The position numbers were made by a program, and so were the translations under genes. Shown here piece by piece: positions 26,028 to 35,835 of a DNA stretch of 64,000 nucleotides. The notes under the pieces were generated by a model, which had not been told where the DNA came from, did not search any database, and worked only from the letters and a program-made list of their open reading frames with translations. The stretch is from Dioscorea cayenensis subsp. rotundata (lineage: Eukaryota > Streptophyta > Magnoliopsida > Dioscoreales > Dioscoreaceae). The DNA lies in assembly GCF_009730915.1 (NCBI RefSeq), contig NC_052489.1, positions 3,871,622-3,935,621 of the forward strand, in the 5' to 3' direction. Every line of letters begins with the position of its first letter. Positions within the stretch are counted from its first letter, which is position 1.

Positions 26028-27086
26028 ATGAGAAGAAGAAGAATGGGTGTCATTCCCATGGACTCTCACCTCCCTAAAGTCAACCCTAATCTCCATGTCC
26101 CTAAAGACCACTCTTCCATCATAGAAGAAATACAAGGTCTCATCAAGGTCTTCAAAGATGGCCATGTTGAGAGGCTCCCTGTCATGCCAGAGGTCCCACC
26201 TTCTTGGTCCTCTAACCATGATGTCCTTAGCAAGGACATAGTCCTACACCCTTCCACTTCTCTTTGGTCTCGTTTCTACATTCCCATGCATCATCTTCAT
26301 CATCATCATCAACTCCCTTTGCTTGTGTACTTCCATGGAGGAGGGTTTTGCATTGGCTCAGCTGCATGGAAGTGTTACCATGAATTTCTCTCACGTCTAG
26401 CACTTGAAACTACGTCTATTATCTTGTCGGTGAATTACCGGCTTTCGCCGGAGCACCGTCTTCCCGCCGCTTATGAAGACGGCCTCACCGCCGTCAAGTG
26501 GTTGAGAACCAAAGCTGGCTCTGAGGACCATGCTTTGTTTATCTCTCACTGTGATCTCTCCAACGTTTACCTCGCCGGAGATAGCGCCGGTGGAGCTATA
26601 GCTTACCATGTTGTCACTCAACTAGGGAACAACAATGGCAACATGATCATCAAAGGTGTTATATTAATGCAACCTTTCTTTGGTGGAGAAGAGAGAACAA
26701 ACTCAGAGACGATGAGTTTAGAACAACCGATGAAGTCTGCGTTGAGCTTACCGACGTCGGACGCTTATTGGAGGCTTTCATTGCCTCCGGGGGCTGACCG
26801 GAATCACCGGTGGTGCAATCCTTTTGGCAGAGGAGCTCCAAAGGTTGATGATCCTCAGATGAAGATCCCTTCCATGCTTGTTTGTGTTGCAGAGCTTGAT
26901 ATATTGAAGGATAGAAACTTAGGGTTTTGCATGGCTTTGAGAATGGCAGGGAAGAAGGTGGAGCTTAAGGTTTATAATGGAGTTGGCCATGCATTCCAAA
27001 TTCTTCATCAATACTCTCATGTCTCTCAAGCAAGAACTCTGGAGATGATAAATGATATTAAGAACTTCATATTTAGCACTAGATAA
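26028..27086 (+). CDS. Carboxylesterase of the CXE / GID1-like alpha/beta-hydrolase family
   Basis: Predicted serine hydrolase of the plant CXE family (HSL/GID1-related, Abhydrolase_3). Members hydrolyse short-chain carboxyl esters, and the substrate here cannot be read from sequence. A single uninterrupted exon encodes 352 residues. The oxyanion-hole motif HGGGF is at 103-107, the nucleophile elbow GDSAGG at 184-189 (Ser186), and the catalytic Asp291 and His321 in AELDILKD and GVGHAF. All catalytic residues are present, so it should be an active esterase rather than a gibberellin receptor. The N-terminus is uncertain: ATG at 26028 gives MRRRRM, while ATG at 26043 (MGVIP) has the better ATGG context and removes an unusual Arg run. 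A histidine-rich insert (HHLHHHHQ) precedes the core fold. It most resembles CXE15/17-type sequences. Confidence 0.94.
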   Translation: MRRRRMGVIPMDSHLPKVNPNLHVPKDHSSIIEEIQGLIKVFKDGHVERLPVMPEVPPSWSSNHDVLSKDIVLHPSTSLWSRFYIPMHHLHHHHQLPLLVYFHGGGFCIGSAAWKCYHEFLSRLALETTSIILSVNYRLSPEHRLPAAYEDGLTAVKWLRTKAGSEDHALFISHCDLSNVYLAGDSAGGAIAYHVVTQLGNNNGNMIIKGVILMQPFFGGEERTNSETMSLEQPMKSALSLPTSDAYWRLSLPPGADRNHRWCNPFGRGAPKVDDPQMKIPSMLVCVAELDILKDRNLGFCMALRMAGKKVELKVYNGVGHAFQILHQYSHVSQARTLEMINDIKNFIFSTR

Positions 27087-27088
27087 TA

Positions 27089-27128
<40 letters not shown>

Positions 27129-28000
27129 CTTGATGATGTACTAGTTCTAATTATATTATATATATGCGTGTGTATGTTTGTAAGTTATATTTAGTATGAA
27201 TGAATGAATGATATGGAGGTTGAGGAGCAGCATTCTATCTTTAGTTAAAAGAGTTAATTAAAGCAAGTCTTTCAACTAAAAACATCATAATTGAGTTGAT
27301 CAGTGGTAGTCTTTTGTTTGTGGATTTGAACCTAATCCACTTCCACCAAATTTTGTTATAGAAATAAAAAAGGTGTACTAATTAATTAAATGATGGTGTG
27401 TTTAATTAGTAGTAATTAAAGCCAAATTAGGCGGATGATTGTCTGCAAATAAGGATGCATGCTAGAAAACCTTCAATCATGTCAGTGTAGACAAAAGTGA
27501 GTTTGAATGGAATCAGAACAGTACTACTCTTCAATGATCAAACTCAAAGCTTTTAAAGTGTATCTATCTGTGTGTGTGTGTATATATACATGTATGCAAT
27601 GTATGTATTCACTCTTCAAGGATTAAAAAAAAAAAAACTAAAATTATAATTTTTAATAAACCAAACAAAAATTTCAAAGTTTGTTAATTTCTCTCAAGTT
27701 TATAAGGTGAGACATATATGCGTTGAGATATTAACTTTATAATTACGCGCGTCTTTGACTTTTTTAAAATGGTTACTTGTTATTTATTTATATATAAAAA
27801 AAAGATATTTACAAACTACTAGACTCACATGCTAAGTTAATATTAAAAAAATATATATATTTTTTTTAATGAATTTTGTTTGAGATATTAGATATAGTAA
27901 TAAGACAAGTAGTCCCTGGATATGTATATATATATATATATATATAACAATTGATATGGATATGTATATATATGTATATATATGTAACAATTGATTTATA
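27087..28000. other. AT-rich intergenic region with TA microsatellites
   Basis: It holds the 3' end of the carboxylesterase transcript (TA repeat at 27091-27123, AATGAATGAATG near 27199) and further TA/TATG repeats at 27925-27985. No gene was seen. Confidence 0.6.
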
Positions 28001-28907
28001 CAGTGGCGGAACTAGAAACAAAATTTAGGGGGTGATGAGTTTAAATTTAAAAATTTTATGAATATTAAATAATTTTATTAATTTAAACTTGAGAAATAAG
28101 TCAAAAATATAAAATATCATCTGTATAAGAATTTTGGTTTAGGTGTAAAAATCCTATCATATTTACATAATTAGCAAATAAATCAACTAACAGTTAAACA
28201 CTAAATTGACAAATAATACAATTAAAAAAATGTCTTAGCACAAATTCATAATATAAATTCATTCATGCAACAATTATTTAACAAATAATCTATAAGTAAT
28301 CAATTTTTTATAGCAAATAATCACAACAAATATATAAACGTTTTTACAATAATTTTCATAACAAATAGTCAAACAAATATTTAACAAATATCAAATATTT
28401 TTAAACAACAAAAATCACAAAAAATTAAACAAATTAATTTAGATATAATTTTTTTTTTTTAAAAAAACATAATAAGTCTCTATAATGAAAGATAAAATAT
28501 AAACTCGAAAGTCAAAAGAGATTGAGCAAATAAAAAAAATTCACAAACTGCAATGATTGTTTTTAGAGATTTTGAAATAGCAATAGCATTCTTTTATGAT
28601 TTTATTTTATTTTTATGTTTGTTATTACTATTTTTACATTAATATCTTAAAAATTTGATAATAATGTATTGATAAGTTCAATAAAAATATATCTAAATAT
28701 ATAATTTTAAAACAAAATATTTGAAGATCCATGTTATGGTTAGCAATATTATTTATTATGGTCACCCAACATCAATTTTATTTAATATAATAATCTTATT
28801 GTTTTTATTTAATTTATTATAAATATTGTAGGTAGAATTTTGAAAAAAATAAATAAATAATATCACTTTCCATACAAATTATAATTATTAATATTGTAAT
28901 ATTATAA

Positions 28908-28943
<36 letters not shown>

Positions 28944-28995
28944 CATGGGCAAGGGGTGCTTGAGCACACCCTTGCCCCCTCTAAATTCGCCATTG
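28001..28995. mobile_element. Non-autonomous hAT-like element, 995 bp
   Basis: The left end reads CAGTGGCGGAACTAG. The reverse complement of the right end reads CAATGGCGAATTTAG, an imperfect terminal inverted repeat. The flanks GATTTATA (27993-28000) and GATATATA (28996-29003) form an 8-bp target duplication with one mismatch. The interior is AT-rich and non-coding. A GGGCAAGGGGTG...CACCCTTGCCCC hairpin sits just inside the right end. Ends of this GTGGCGGA type are common in plant DNA transposons. The superfamily call rests on the 8-bp duplication. Confidence 0.75.
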
Positions 28996-29191
28996 GATAT
29001 ATAGGTATATATATGAGCTCATGTCTTATAAGGACATACGTAGATTTTCAATCTACGCACATCCTTAATAACTGTTACATTAACATCCCTATTAAAAAAA
29101 AAAATTAATATTATAATAATCTTTCCGAGTCCAACCAACTCTTTCTCTCCCTCTATTTCTCTGTTTATTTTCTCACTCATATTTTTTACTA

Positions 29192-29281
29192 GAAATGAAA
29201 AAAAAAATCCCTCCAAAGTTCAGGTATTCACAGAAACACCCTTCTAGTTTGAATATTCACAGTTCATCCCTCCTTTTCCGT
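29192..29281 (+). repeat. Left terminal inverted repeat of the MULE
   Basis: It begins GAAATG then an A run and TCCCTCCAAAGTTCAGG, and pairs with the reverse complement of 41415-41507. Agreement is roughly 60-70 percent by eye over 90 bases, strongest at CCTTCTA, TTGAAT and CTCCTTTT. Confidence 0.75.
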
Positions 29282-31082
29282 ACGTATGATTATTTGGTCC
29301 TTCCGGTTGCTAACACCGTGATTTTTGAGGAGAAAAGACCGAAATGCCCCGCCAGTTACATCAATGTTGTGTTCTCTCCACGTTGGGAAGTGGCGGGCTA
29401 GGCGGCCACGAATCCCGAGAGGGGAGTATTGGTTCCTGTGCGTGCCTTCTCTCAGTTGCAGACAACACATTGTGAGACTTGCCCCTTCAGATGCTAAGAC
29501 TTACACACATTGAAGCCCTGTGTTCAACTGAAGGTATTGAGAAGAAGTTTGCTAGAGCTTTCCCGGATCTTCATTGTTGTTTCGTTGACACCATCTCCAT
29601 ACTCTTGAATCAGCGAACCTGAAGGTATTAATGGAAGATTGTTCATTTGTTTACATCCCTCTTATGGGTTTCTAGGGTTTTGTAATTGAAGATTTTTTAA
29701 TTTTGTTTGTTGTGTATGATCCAGGCTTAAATTTGGAAAGTTCAGGTTCTTTCTCGAATGGAAGATGATGTATATAAACGTTTTTGGTTTTAGTTTTACC
29801 GTTGTCTTTTTTTGCATGTGTTGTTTACCCCTTAAATTAATCTGTTTTAATTTATATAAATGTGTTTTCACTTATAATTTCTAGTTTCCGCTTAAATATT
29901 ATTGATAGTTCGTTAATCCTTCTTGGTGAATGTATTGGACATATGGCAACCAACCTTGTGAACGGTAGGTGTTATTTGGTCTCTATAGCGGAAACGATTG
30001 CTGAGTTAAGACAAAACATGAGTTCTAGACATTTGGAAATCATCCGGAGTACTCCTTTCGCATCGTTAATGGAAATTGAACCTGTACTACAAGAGAGGGG
30101 ATTGCTCGATGTTCTGTTGCAGAGATATGATGAGCGCTCCCAAAAATTTAAAATTGGTGAGAGCTTGTTGGCGTTTAGGCTAGAAGATGTATCCATTATT
30201 CTTGGTCTCAGATGCGATGGGGACGCAGTGGTTTTCAAAAAGAGAAAGCCACATTCAGATTTTGAAGAAAAATATTTATCGAAAAGCTATGAAAGACATA
30301 GGGAAGCTATAAAAAAAAACTCTTAGCACACTAGTCCGGAAGAGGGGAGAAGAAGAAAACTTTGTGAAGATATTGTTGGTATTCATCATGGGGACCATGT
30401 TGTTCCCGAACTCATCTTGGTCTGTTCCCAATTGGCTTGTAGACTATGTAGACTATCTTCCCGCAATGCGGCGCTATGCATGGGCGCAAGCCACACATAA
30501 GTGGCTTATGGATGACGTCCCGCAAACGGCCGTCAGAGTTCAAGCAAGATGCTCCGGTGAGAAGACAAACACTGGCTACTTGCGAGGATGTGCTGTCGCT
30601 CTAAATATTTGGTTCTACGAAGTAACTGGTGTGGGCTCCTTTTTTTTTTACCCGGCCTTTGATTAGCGTTGGACCGGTTAAAAAGCATGGATCACAAATC
30701 GAATTTAATTTTTTGGTGACTTCAAGGGATTGTGGGTTCATGACTTCCATTAAGGGCAAGCCTTTAATGTTAATTACCCTGGGCATGGTCACAGGAACCT
30801 CCGATTAAGAAATAAGTGTGAACAAGTTGTAATCAATTTTCATTCATTTCAATAAATATGAATTCATAAACTTTATTGAAAATACAAAAAAAATTTGAAA
30901 TCATCTTGACAATCATCTTGACTTGTATCCGAACTTGTGTCTTGGACATTTTGCATTTTTGGACTTGATTTGCATCTTGAATTTGATTTGAATTTCAAGT
31001 TATGACTTCTCCATGTTGATGAATCATAGACTTGATTTTGATTTTTCATAAGCTTCGGCTTTTATGCCTATGAAGCTCCCTT

Positions 31083-31511
31083 ATTGACTTGTGAAACTCT
31101 TTGAGTCTTTGACCTTTGACGTCTTGAGACTACTGAGTTCAATTGTCGATTTATGTAGATTTTTAAATATTGACTTGTGAAACTCTTTGGGTTATCGACT
31201 TTCAATGTCCTGAAACCACTGAGTTCAATTGTCGATTTATACGGATTCTTGAATATTGACTTGTGAAGCTCTTTGGGTTCTCGACTTTTGATGTCCTGAG
31301 ACCGCTGAGCTCAATTGTCGACTTATATAAATTTTCAAATATTGACTTGTGAACTCTTTGGGTCTTCGACTTTTGATATCCTGAGACCACTGAACTCAAT
31401 TGTCGATTTATATGAATCTTCAAATATTGACTCTTGAAACTCTTTGGGTCTTTGACTTCTGATGTTTTGAGACCACTGAGTTTAATTGTCGATTTATATG
31501 GTTTTTTAAGT
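31083..31511 (+). repeat. Tandem array, five copies of an 86-bp unit
   Basis: ATTGACTTGTGAAACTCTTT recurs at 31083, 31168, 31254, 31339 and 31425. Each copy continues with a GGTCTTYGACTTTTGATGTC motif and GACCACTGAGTTCAATTGTC. The copies differ by substitutions and 1-bp indels. Confidence 0.92.
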
Positions 31512-31556
31512 CTTGACTCTTTTTATATTTTAAGTCTTGACTTGGTTGCTTTGGTT

Positions 31557-31560
<4 letters not shown>

Positions 31561-31606
<46 letters not shown>
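31561..31606 (+). repeat. (AT)23 microsatellite
   Basis: A pure AT run directly follows the 86-bp array, in the interruption of the MULE Ulp1 gene. Confidence 0.95.
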
Positions 31607-31612
<6 letters not shown>

Positions 31613-32774
31613 CATAATTTGTCGTTGCACGTGCGTCATCATCGCGTTGCATGTTTGATTGCTCTCTTGAAATAAATATCTCACGACCGCTTTAAAATTT
31701 ATATATTTTTTATAATTTTTTTTTTGTCGTCTCTAGATGAATAAGTTACCATTGCATGTGCCTTATTACCGTGTTGCATACTTTGCCGCCACCTTAATGT
31801 ATATATATATTTTATTGCTGCCTTGAGACAAATTTAGTCACCACCTCAAGATAAGCAACCTTGTTGCTGCTTCGAGATCGGCACTTATTATTTTATTTAT
31901 TTATTTATTTTTTGGTTGCCCCAGAATAAGTTTTCTCCATTCATACAGTGCATGTTTCCTCTGCTATCCGTTTGCTGGGATATCATTTTCATTTTATTTA
32001 TTTATTTTATTCCACACTTATCATAGTGGGTTCTATTTATTTATTTATTTTTAAAGGGCGTGTGAGTATATAGCATGCACACTTCTCATTTTCCATTTCC
32101 TTCATTTTTTTTAATATTTGTTTTATTTTATTTTTATCATGCCCGTATGCATGCTTTCTCAACTTTATCTTGAATGTATATAATGAATTTTTTTTTCTTT
32201 TAATAACATACCCATATGCATGCATGACAAGCTCCTCATTTTTTATTATATTTCTCTTTTTTTTTTTAATTATCATCATTTTTTTATTCATGCATATAAT
32301 AATAATTTTTTTAATCTTCCCATATATATTTCTTCATGGTGGGCCCTACTATTTTAAAATCAAATGATACCCGGATTTGTTCTTTTGAGTTATATATATA
32401 TATATATATATATTCTGTCAAGCATGTGTGCATGCTTCTTTTTTTTTTTATTATAATTTTTATTTTTTTATGTCATAAATGCTCTAATATCATTTGGTGA
32501 TTGCATGGCATACGTGCCTCTTTTATGGTGTGGGACCCCTTTTTTATTATTATTATTTTTTTAATTTTAAACATGCACATGAATATGTATGCCTCTCATT
32601 TTTTCCTATGCACATATGCATGCATGACTTTGAGTTCATATAATCACTGTTTGGAATATTATGAACCAATGAATGATGGCATTCTATCTTAACTAATTAA
32701 TCACCATGTGGAATATGTATGAAAGCCAGTCACTCATCTTTTCTTTCCATAACCATTCATCAAAATATTAGTAT

Positions 32775-33210
32775 TTCCATTCTAATCTTTTATACATATT
32801 TCTCCATGCATTATCATTATCAGCTTCGTTAGCATCATCATCAGCATCATCATCATTTCTAGCATCTCTTTTCTTCTTTTGAGATTTTAAAGCACTATCA
32901 ATTCCAATATGCTGCCATATATTCCTTAACTCTTCCATGCATATAGGTTTAATCAAATAAGCCCCATGTTTTATTTCTTTCATCACAACATTAGTGCTTC
33001 TATCAGCAGACAAAATCAAAAACCATCCTTCCTTTCCCTGAGCAAAGATAAAGACTTCGAAATCCGAGTACAAATTGTGAATGGATATGAGCATTTATGA
33101 AGCATCTGGTCAAGGATTCTCAGGCAAGTAATATCATCATCCACCACGCAGTTACAATGCTCAACCCTGTGACTGCATGTAAGGAGCACAGCAATAAAGC
33201 CCATGCGCAA
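32775..33210 (-). pseudogene. Fragment of a type-B response regulator receiver domain
   Basis: Read on the minus strand, the fragment gives [19 protein letters not shown], then after LLRERKDGF jumps directly to [36 protein letters not shown] and an acidic tail. These are hallmarks of plant type-B (ARR-B/ORR) receiver domains, which regulate cytokinin-response transcription. About 30 residues that should hold the phosphoacceptor Asp and its helix are missing, the typical CD of GACDYL is gone, and the parts lie in different frames. It has no DNA-binding Myb-like domain and cannot be functional. It lies immediately downstream, on the same strand, of a sterol methyltransferase fragment, inside the MULE. 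Confidence 0.85.
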
Positions 33211-33253
33211 CCTTAGCAACGGTAGGCTCAAGTGGATGGTTTGCGATAGAGAA

Positions 33254-33830
33254 TCATATGCAATTCAATCTCGCTACCACGGGTATGATGATCGGCCCCT
33301 TCTCTCTTTCAATCCCACATGCTCTCGGTTGTCGGTGCAGAAGAGCGGTGTGGTGATCCATGTACAGCGCGCCAGGCTTCAAAACACAGTAGATCTCACA
33401 GTAGACGTCTTGGAGCTTGGGTGCGCAGCAGGTGGCTTCGATGGAGTAAGCGGCAGCGAAGGATGCGTCGGCCAAGGGCATCGAGAGGAAGTTGTCGCAC
33501 ACCGCATCGCAGATCGAGTCGAGACCAGCGTTCCGGTTGAGAGCGCGCATGCTGGCGACTTGATACTCGTTGATGGTAATTCCCTCAATGTTTGCTCGAG
33601 AGTGAGCCGCGACGGCACGCATCGGACCGCCGATGCCTTACCCGACGTCGAGAACTTTGAGCCTTGGCTGCGCGTTGATAAGATCGCCGGCGCATGGCGT
33701 CGCGGTGAGAGAGGTTGGGGATGAAAGGAGATAAGTGGAAGCTCTAGCTCCAGCCCTACTCGTAGATGTCGGTGATGAGGTTGTTGAAGGTGTCATCGTC
33801 TTCGCCGCCGAGCAGATCCGGGGTTTTGGC
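33254..33830 (-). pseudogene. Fragment of 24-methylenesterol C-methyltransferase (SMT2-like)
   Basis: The minus-strand frames contain LKVLDVG followed by a glycine-rich GIGGPMRAVAAHSRANIEG stretch (the SAM-binding loop), GITINEYQV, LNRNAGLDSICDAVC, AAYSIEATCCAPKLQDVY and EIYCVLKPGALY. These match plant SMT2, a membrane-associated enzyme that adds the second methyl group to the sterol side chain. The upstream part (a TFNNLITDIYE-like region) is in other frames with stops. The N-terminal anchor and C-terminal half are absent, and the HAP of the EATCHAP motif reads CAP. The fragment is broken and sits inside the MULE, next to the response-regulator fragment. Confidence 0.85.
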
Positions 33831-34150
33831 GGAGAAGATGATAAAGAGAGCAAGAGGGAGAAGAAATGCATGCATGTGCGTGCATGTGTTTTTTTTTTCT
33901 TTCTTTTTTTTTCCTTTTTTTTTATTTATCTTTCTACTGATTTTTTTATTCTTCTTCTCTTCTGATTTTTTTTTCCTTTTTTTTTATTTTTTTAAATTTT
34001 TTTTTTTAAGGCTTTGGCTTCTTCCCTCTGTCTTTTCCTTCTTTTTTTTAGTTGGCAGCAATTATGGTGACGCGGCATCAACACGACAACAATAGTGAGC
34101 ATTAGCAGCGATGGCGACAAGCTGCTTTAACAACATCAACGGTGTCAAGC

Positions 34151-34325
34151 TGCTTGGTGGCATTATCTCAGCCACTCAAGCAGCCACGGCGGTGAGAAAC
34201 AGCAGCAGCAGACGACATGCTTGGTGGCATTATCTCAGCCACTCAAGCAGCCACGGCGGTGAGAAACATCAGCGGGACTTGCTTGGCGGCATTATCTCAG
34301 CTACTCAAGCATGCCACGACTGTAA
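34151..34325 (+). repeat. Three tandem copies of a 62-67-bp unit
   Basis: TGCTTGGTGGCATTATCTCA starts at 34151 and 34218, and a one-base variant starts at 34280. Each copy is followed by GCCACTCAAGCAGCCACGGC or a variant. Confidence 0.92.
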
Positions 34326-34715
34326 GCAGCGGACGGCCAAGGCAGCGACGGCAATTCTCTCTTTTTTTTTCTCATTTGTTTTTTTTTGTTCTTTTCTTTT
34401 TTTTTCTCTTTTTTTTTCTGGTTCTTTCTCCTTTTTTTTTTTTTAAATTCTTCTCCCTATCTGATTTTTTTTTTTCTTTCTTATTCTCCCTCCTTTCTCT
34501 TTTTCTTCCGGTCGCCTCCTTTTAAAATTTTTTTATCCTTATCCTCAATCCAAACCCCCTCCCGTACAATCCTAACCCATAATCTCTTTGCGGAACAAGT
34601 CAAGAGAAAGAGGATAAAATAAGATTTAAAATTTAAATTAAATTTTCAAAATCAAATTTAAAATTTTAATTAAATTTTCAAATTTTAACTAGAGTAATAA
34701 TATCCGATTTGCCTC

Positions 34716-35230
34716 GAGATATATGTTTGGGCGCCTCGGTATTTGCACTTTCTCAGGTTGACTCGAGATTTGTCCTCAGGCCACATAAAATTTAGGATTG
34801 CCTCGGGATGTGTATTTGGGCTATCCTAAGTTTGAGATTGCCTCGAGATATGTGTTCTCAAGGGCAATCTTGTAATTTGTATTTATGCCTCTAGATAAAT
34901 TCTCAAAGGCAATTTTGTAATTTGCATTTTACCTCGAGATATGGTCTCAAGGGCAATTTTGTAATTTATATTTTGCCTTGAGATCTGTGTTCTAGGTTGA
35001 TCTTGTGATTTAAATATTTTATATCACCTCGAGATCTGTGCTCTCATTTGATCTTTTGATTTAAGTATTTTAGATCGCCTCGAGATATGTGCTCTCGGTT
35101 GATCTTATGATTTGGATATTTTAGATCGCCTCGAGATCTGTACTCTCGGCTATCTTATGATTTGGATATTTTAGATCACCTCGAGATCTGTGCTCTCGGC
35201 TGATCGTGTGATTTAAATATTTTAGATTAT
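34716..35230 (+). repeat. Tandem array of a 51-bp unit, last four copies regular
   Basis: CCTCGAGATCTGTGCTCTC followed by GATCTTATGATTTGGATATT recurs at 35027, 35078, 35129 and 35179 with nearly constant spacing. More diverged copies (CCTCGAGATATGT with GGCAATTTTGTAATTTG) extend leftward to about 34716. Confidence 0.88.
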
Positions 35231-35515
35231 CTCAAAAATGTCTTCTAGACTTATTTTGAATATATCTAAATATAATGAAATTTATTTATTTGAACCACAT
35301 GTTGTCCTAATTCGATTATGATTTGACTGTATGTAATTTTTTTTAAAATTTTTATTCGATTTGAATCAGGATATACAATTTTTTTACATAAACAACTCGC
35401 ACCGCCAAGAAGGTGCGATTTGGTAAGACTCCCCGGATCCTGTGTTACGGGGTGAACAGTTTCAAGAAGCAAGCATCCATCGGTTCATTGCTATCATCAG
35501 TCGAGGGGAAAGAGG

Positions 35516-35835
35516 TATTTAGTTTACACTTAACTTATTTAGTGTCCGCTTAATAATATTCGTTTCTGGTTTAAATTTTTATTTTACACTTAAAATATTT
35601 AGTTTTCGCTTAAGTTTCCTTTTTTTCACTTGCAAAAAAATGTTTTCCGTTAACTTTTAGGTTTTACACTTAAGTTATACTTTTTCGCTTAAAAATTTAG
35701 TGTTTACGGTTAAAATATGTAGTTTAGACTTAATATTTTAAGGTTCCGCTTAAGAATTAATTTTTGATTGTTGTTTTAAGTTTTTCGTTTGAGTATCATT
35801 GTTTACCTTGACTGTATGTCATTTCCACATTACAG
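35516..35835 (+). repeat. Ulp1-gene intron built of ~20-bp CGCTTAAG repeats
   Basis: About 15 degenerate units of 18-22 bases follow one another from donor to acceptor. The core is TTTMCRCTTAARTTTT. Sense orientation is the same as the Ulp1-type gene. No other sequence is left once the units are removed, apart from the splice-site ends. Confidence 0.88.

Larger units (their letters stand above)
30622..35409. other. 4.8-kb interruption of the Ulp1 gene holding captured fragments and tandem arrays
   Basis: It separates IWFYE from KVRFGKTPRIL in the Ulp1-type gene. It starts GTAACT and ends CCAAG, so it could be removed as a phase-0 intron. Inside, from left to right, are an 86-bp tandem array, a long TA run, an AT-rich stretch with many TGCATGCAT motifs, minus-strand fragments of a type-B response regulator and a sterol methyltransferase, a T-rich stretch, a 62-67-bp tandem repeat and a 51-bp tandem array. 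A 10-bp inverted repeat, CAAATCGAAT, lies near the edges (30695-30704 and 35354-35363). Whether this is an enlarged intron or a nested element is unresolved. Confidence 0.65.

Noticed and set aside
29843..29930. Extension of the first Ulp1-gene exon leftward from a non-ATG codon
   Set aside because: This stretch contains the intronic TTTCCGCTTAAAT repeat, so it is more likely intron or leader than coding.
33203..33724. 173-codon + strand open frame
   Set aside because: It is antisense to the sterol methyltransferase fragment, which gives a recognisable protein on the other strand.
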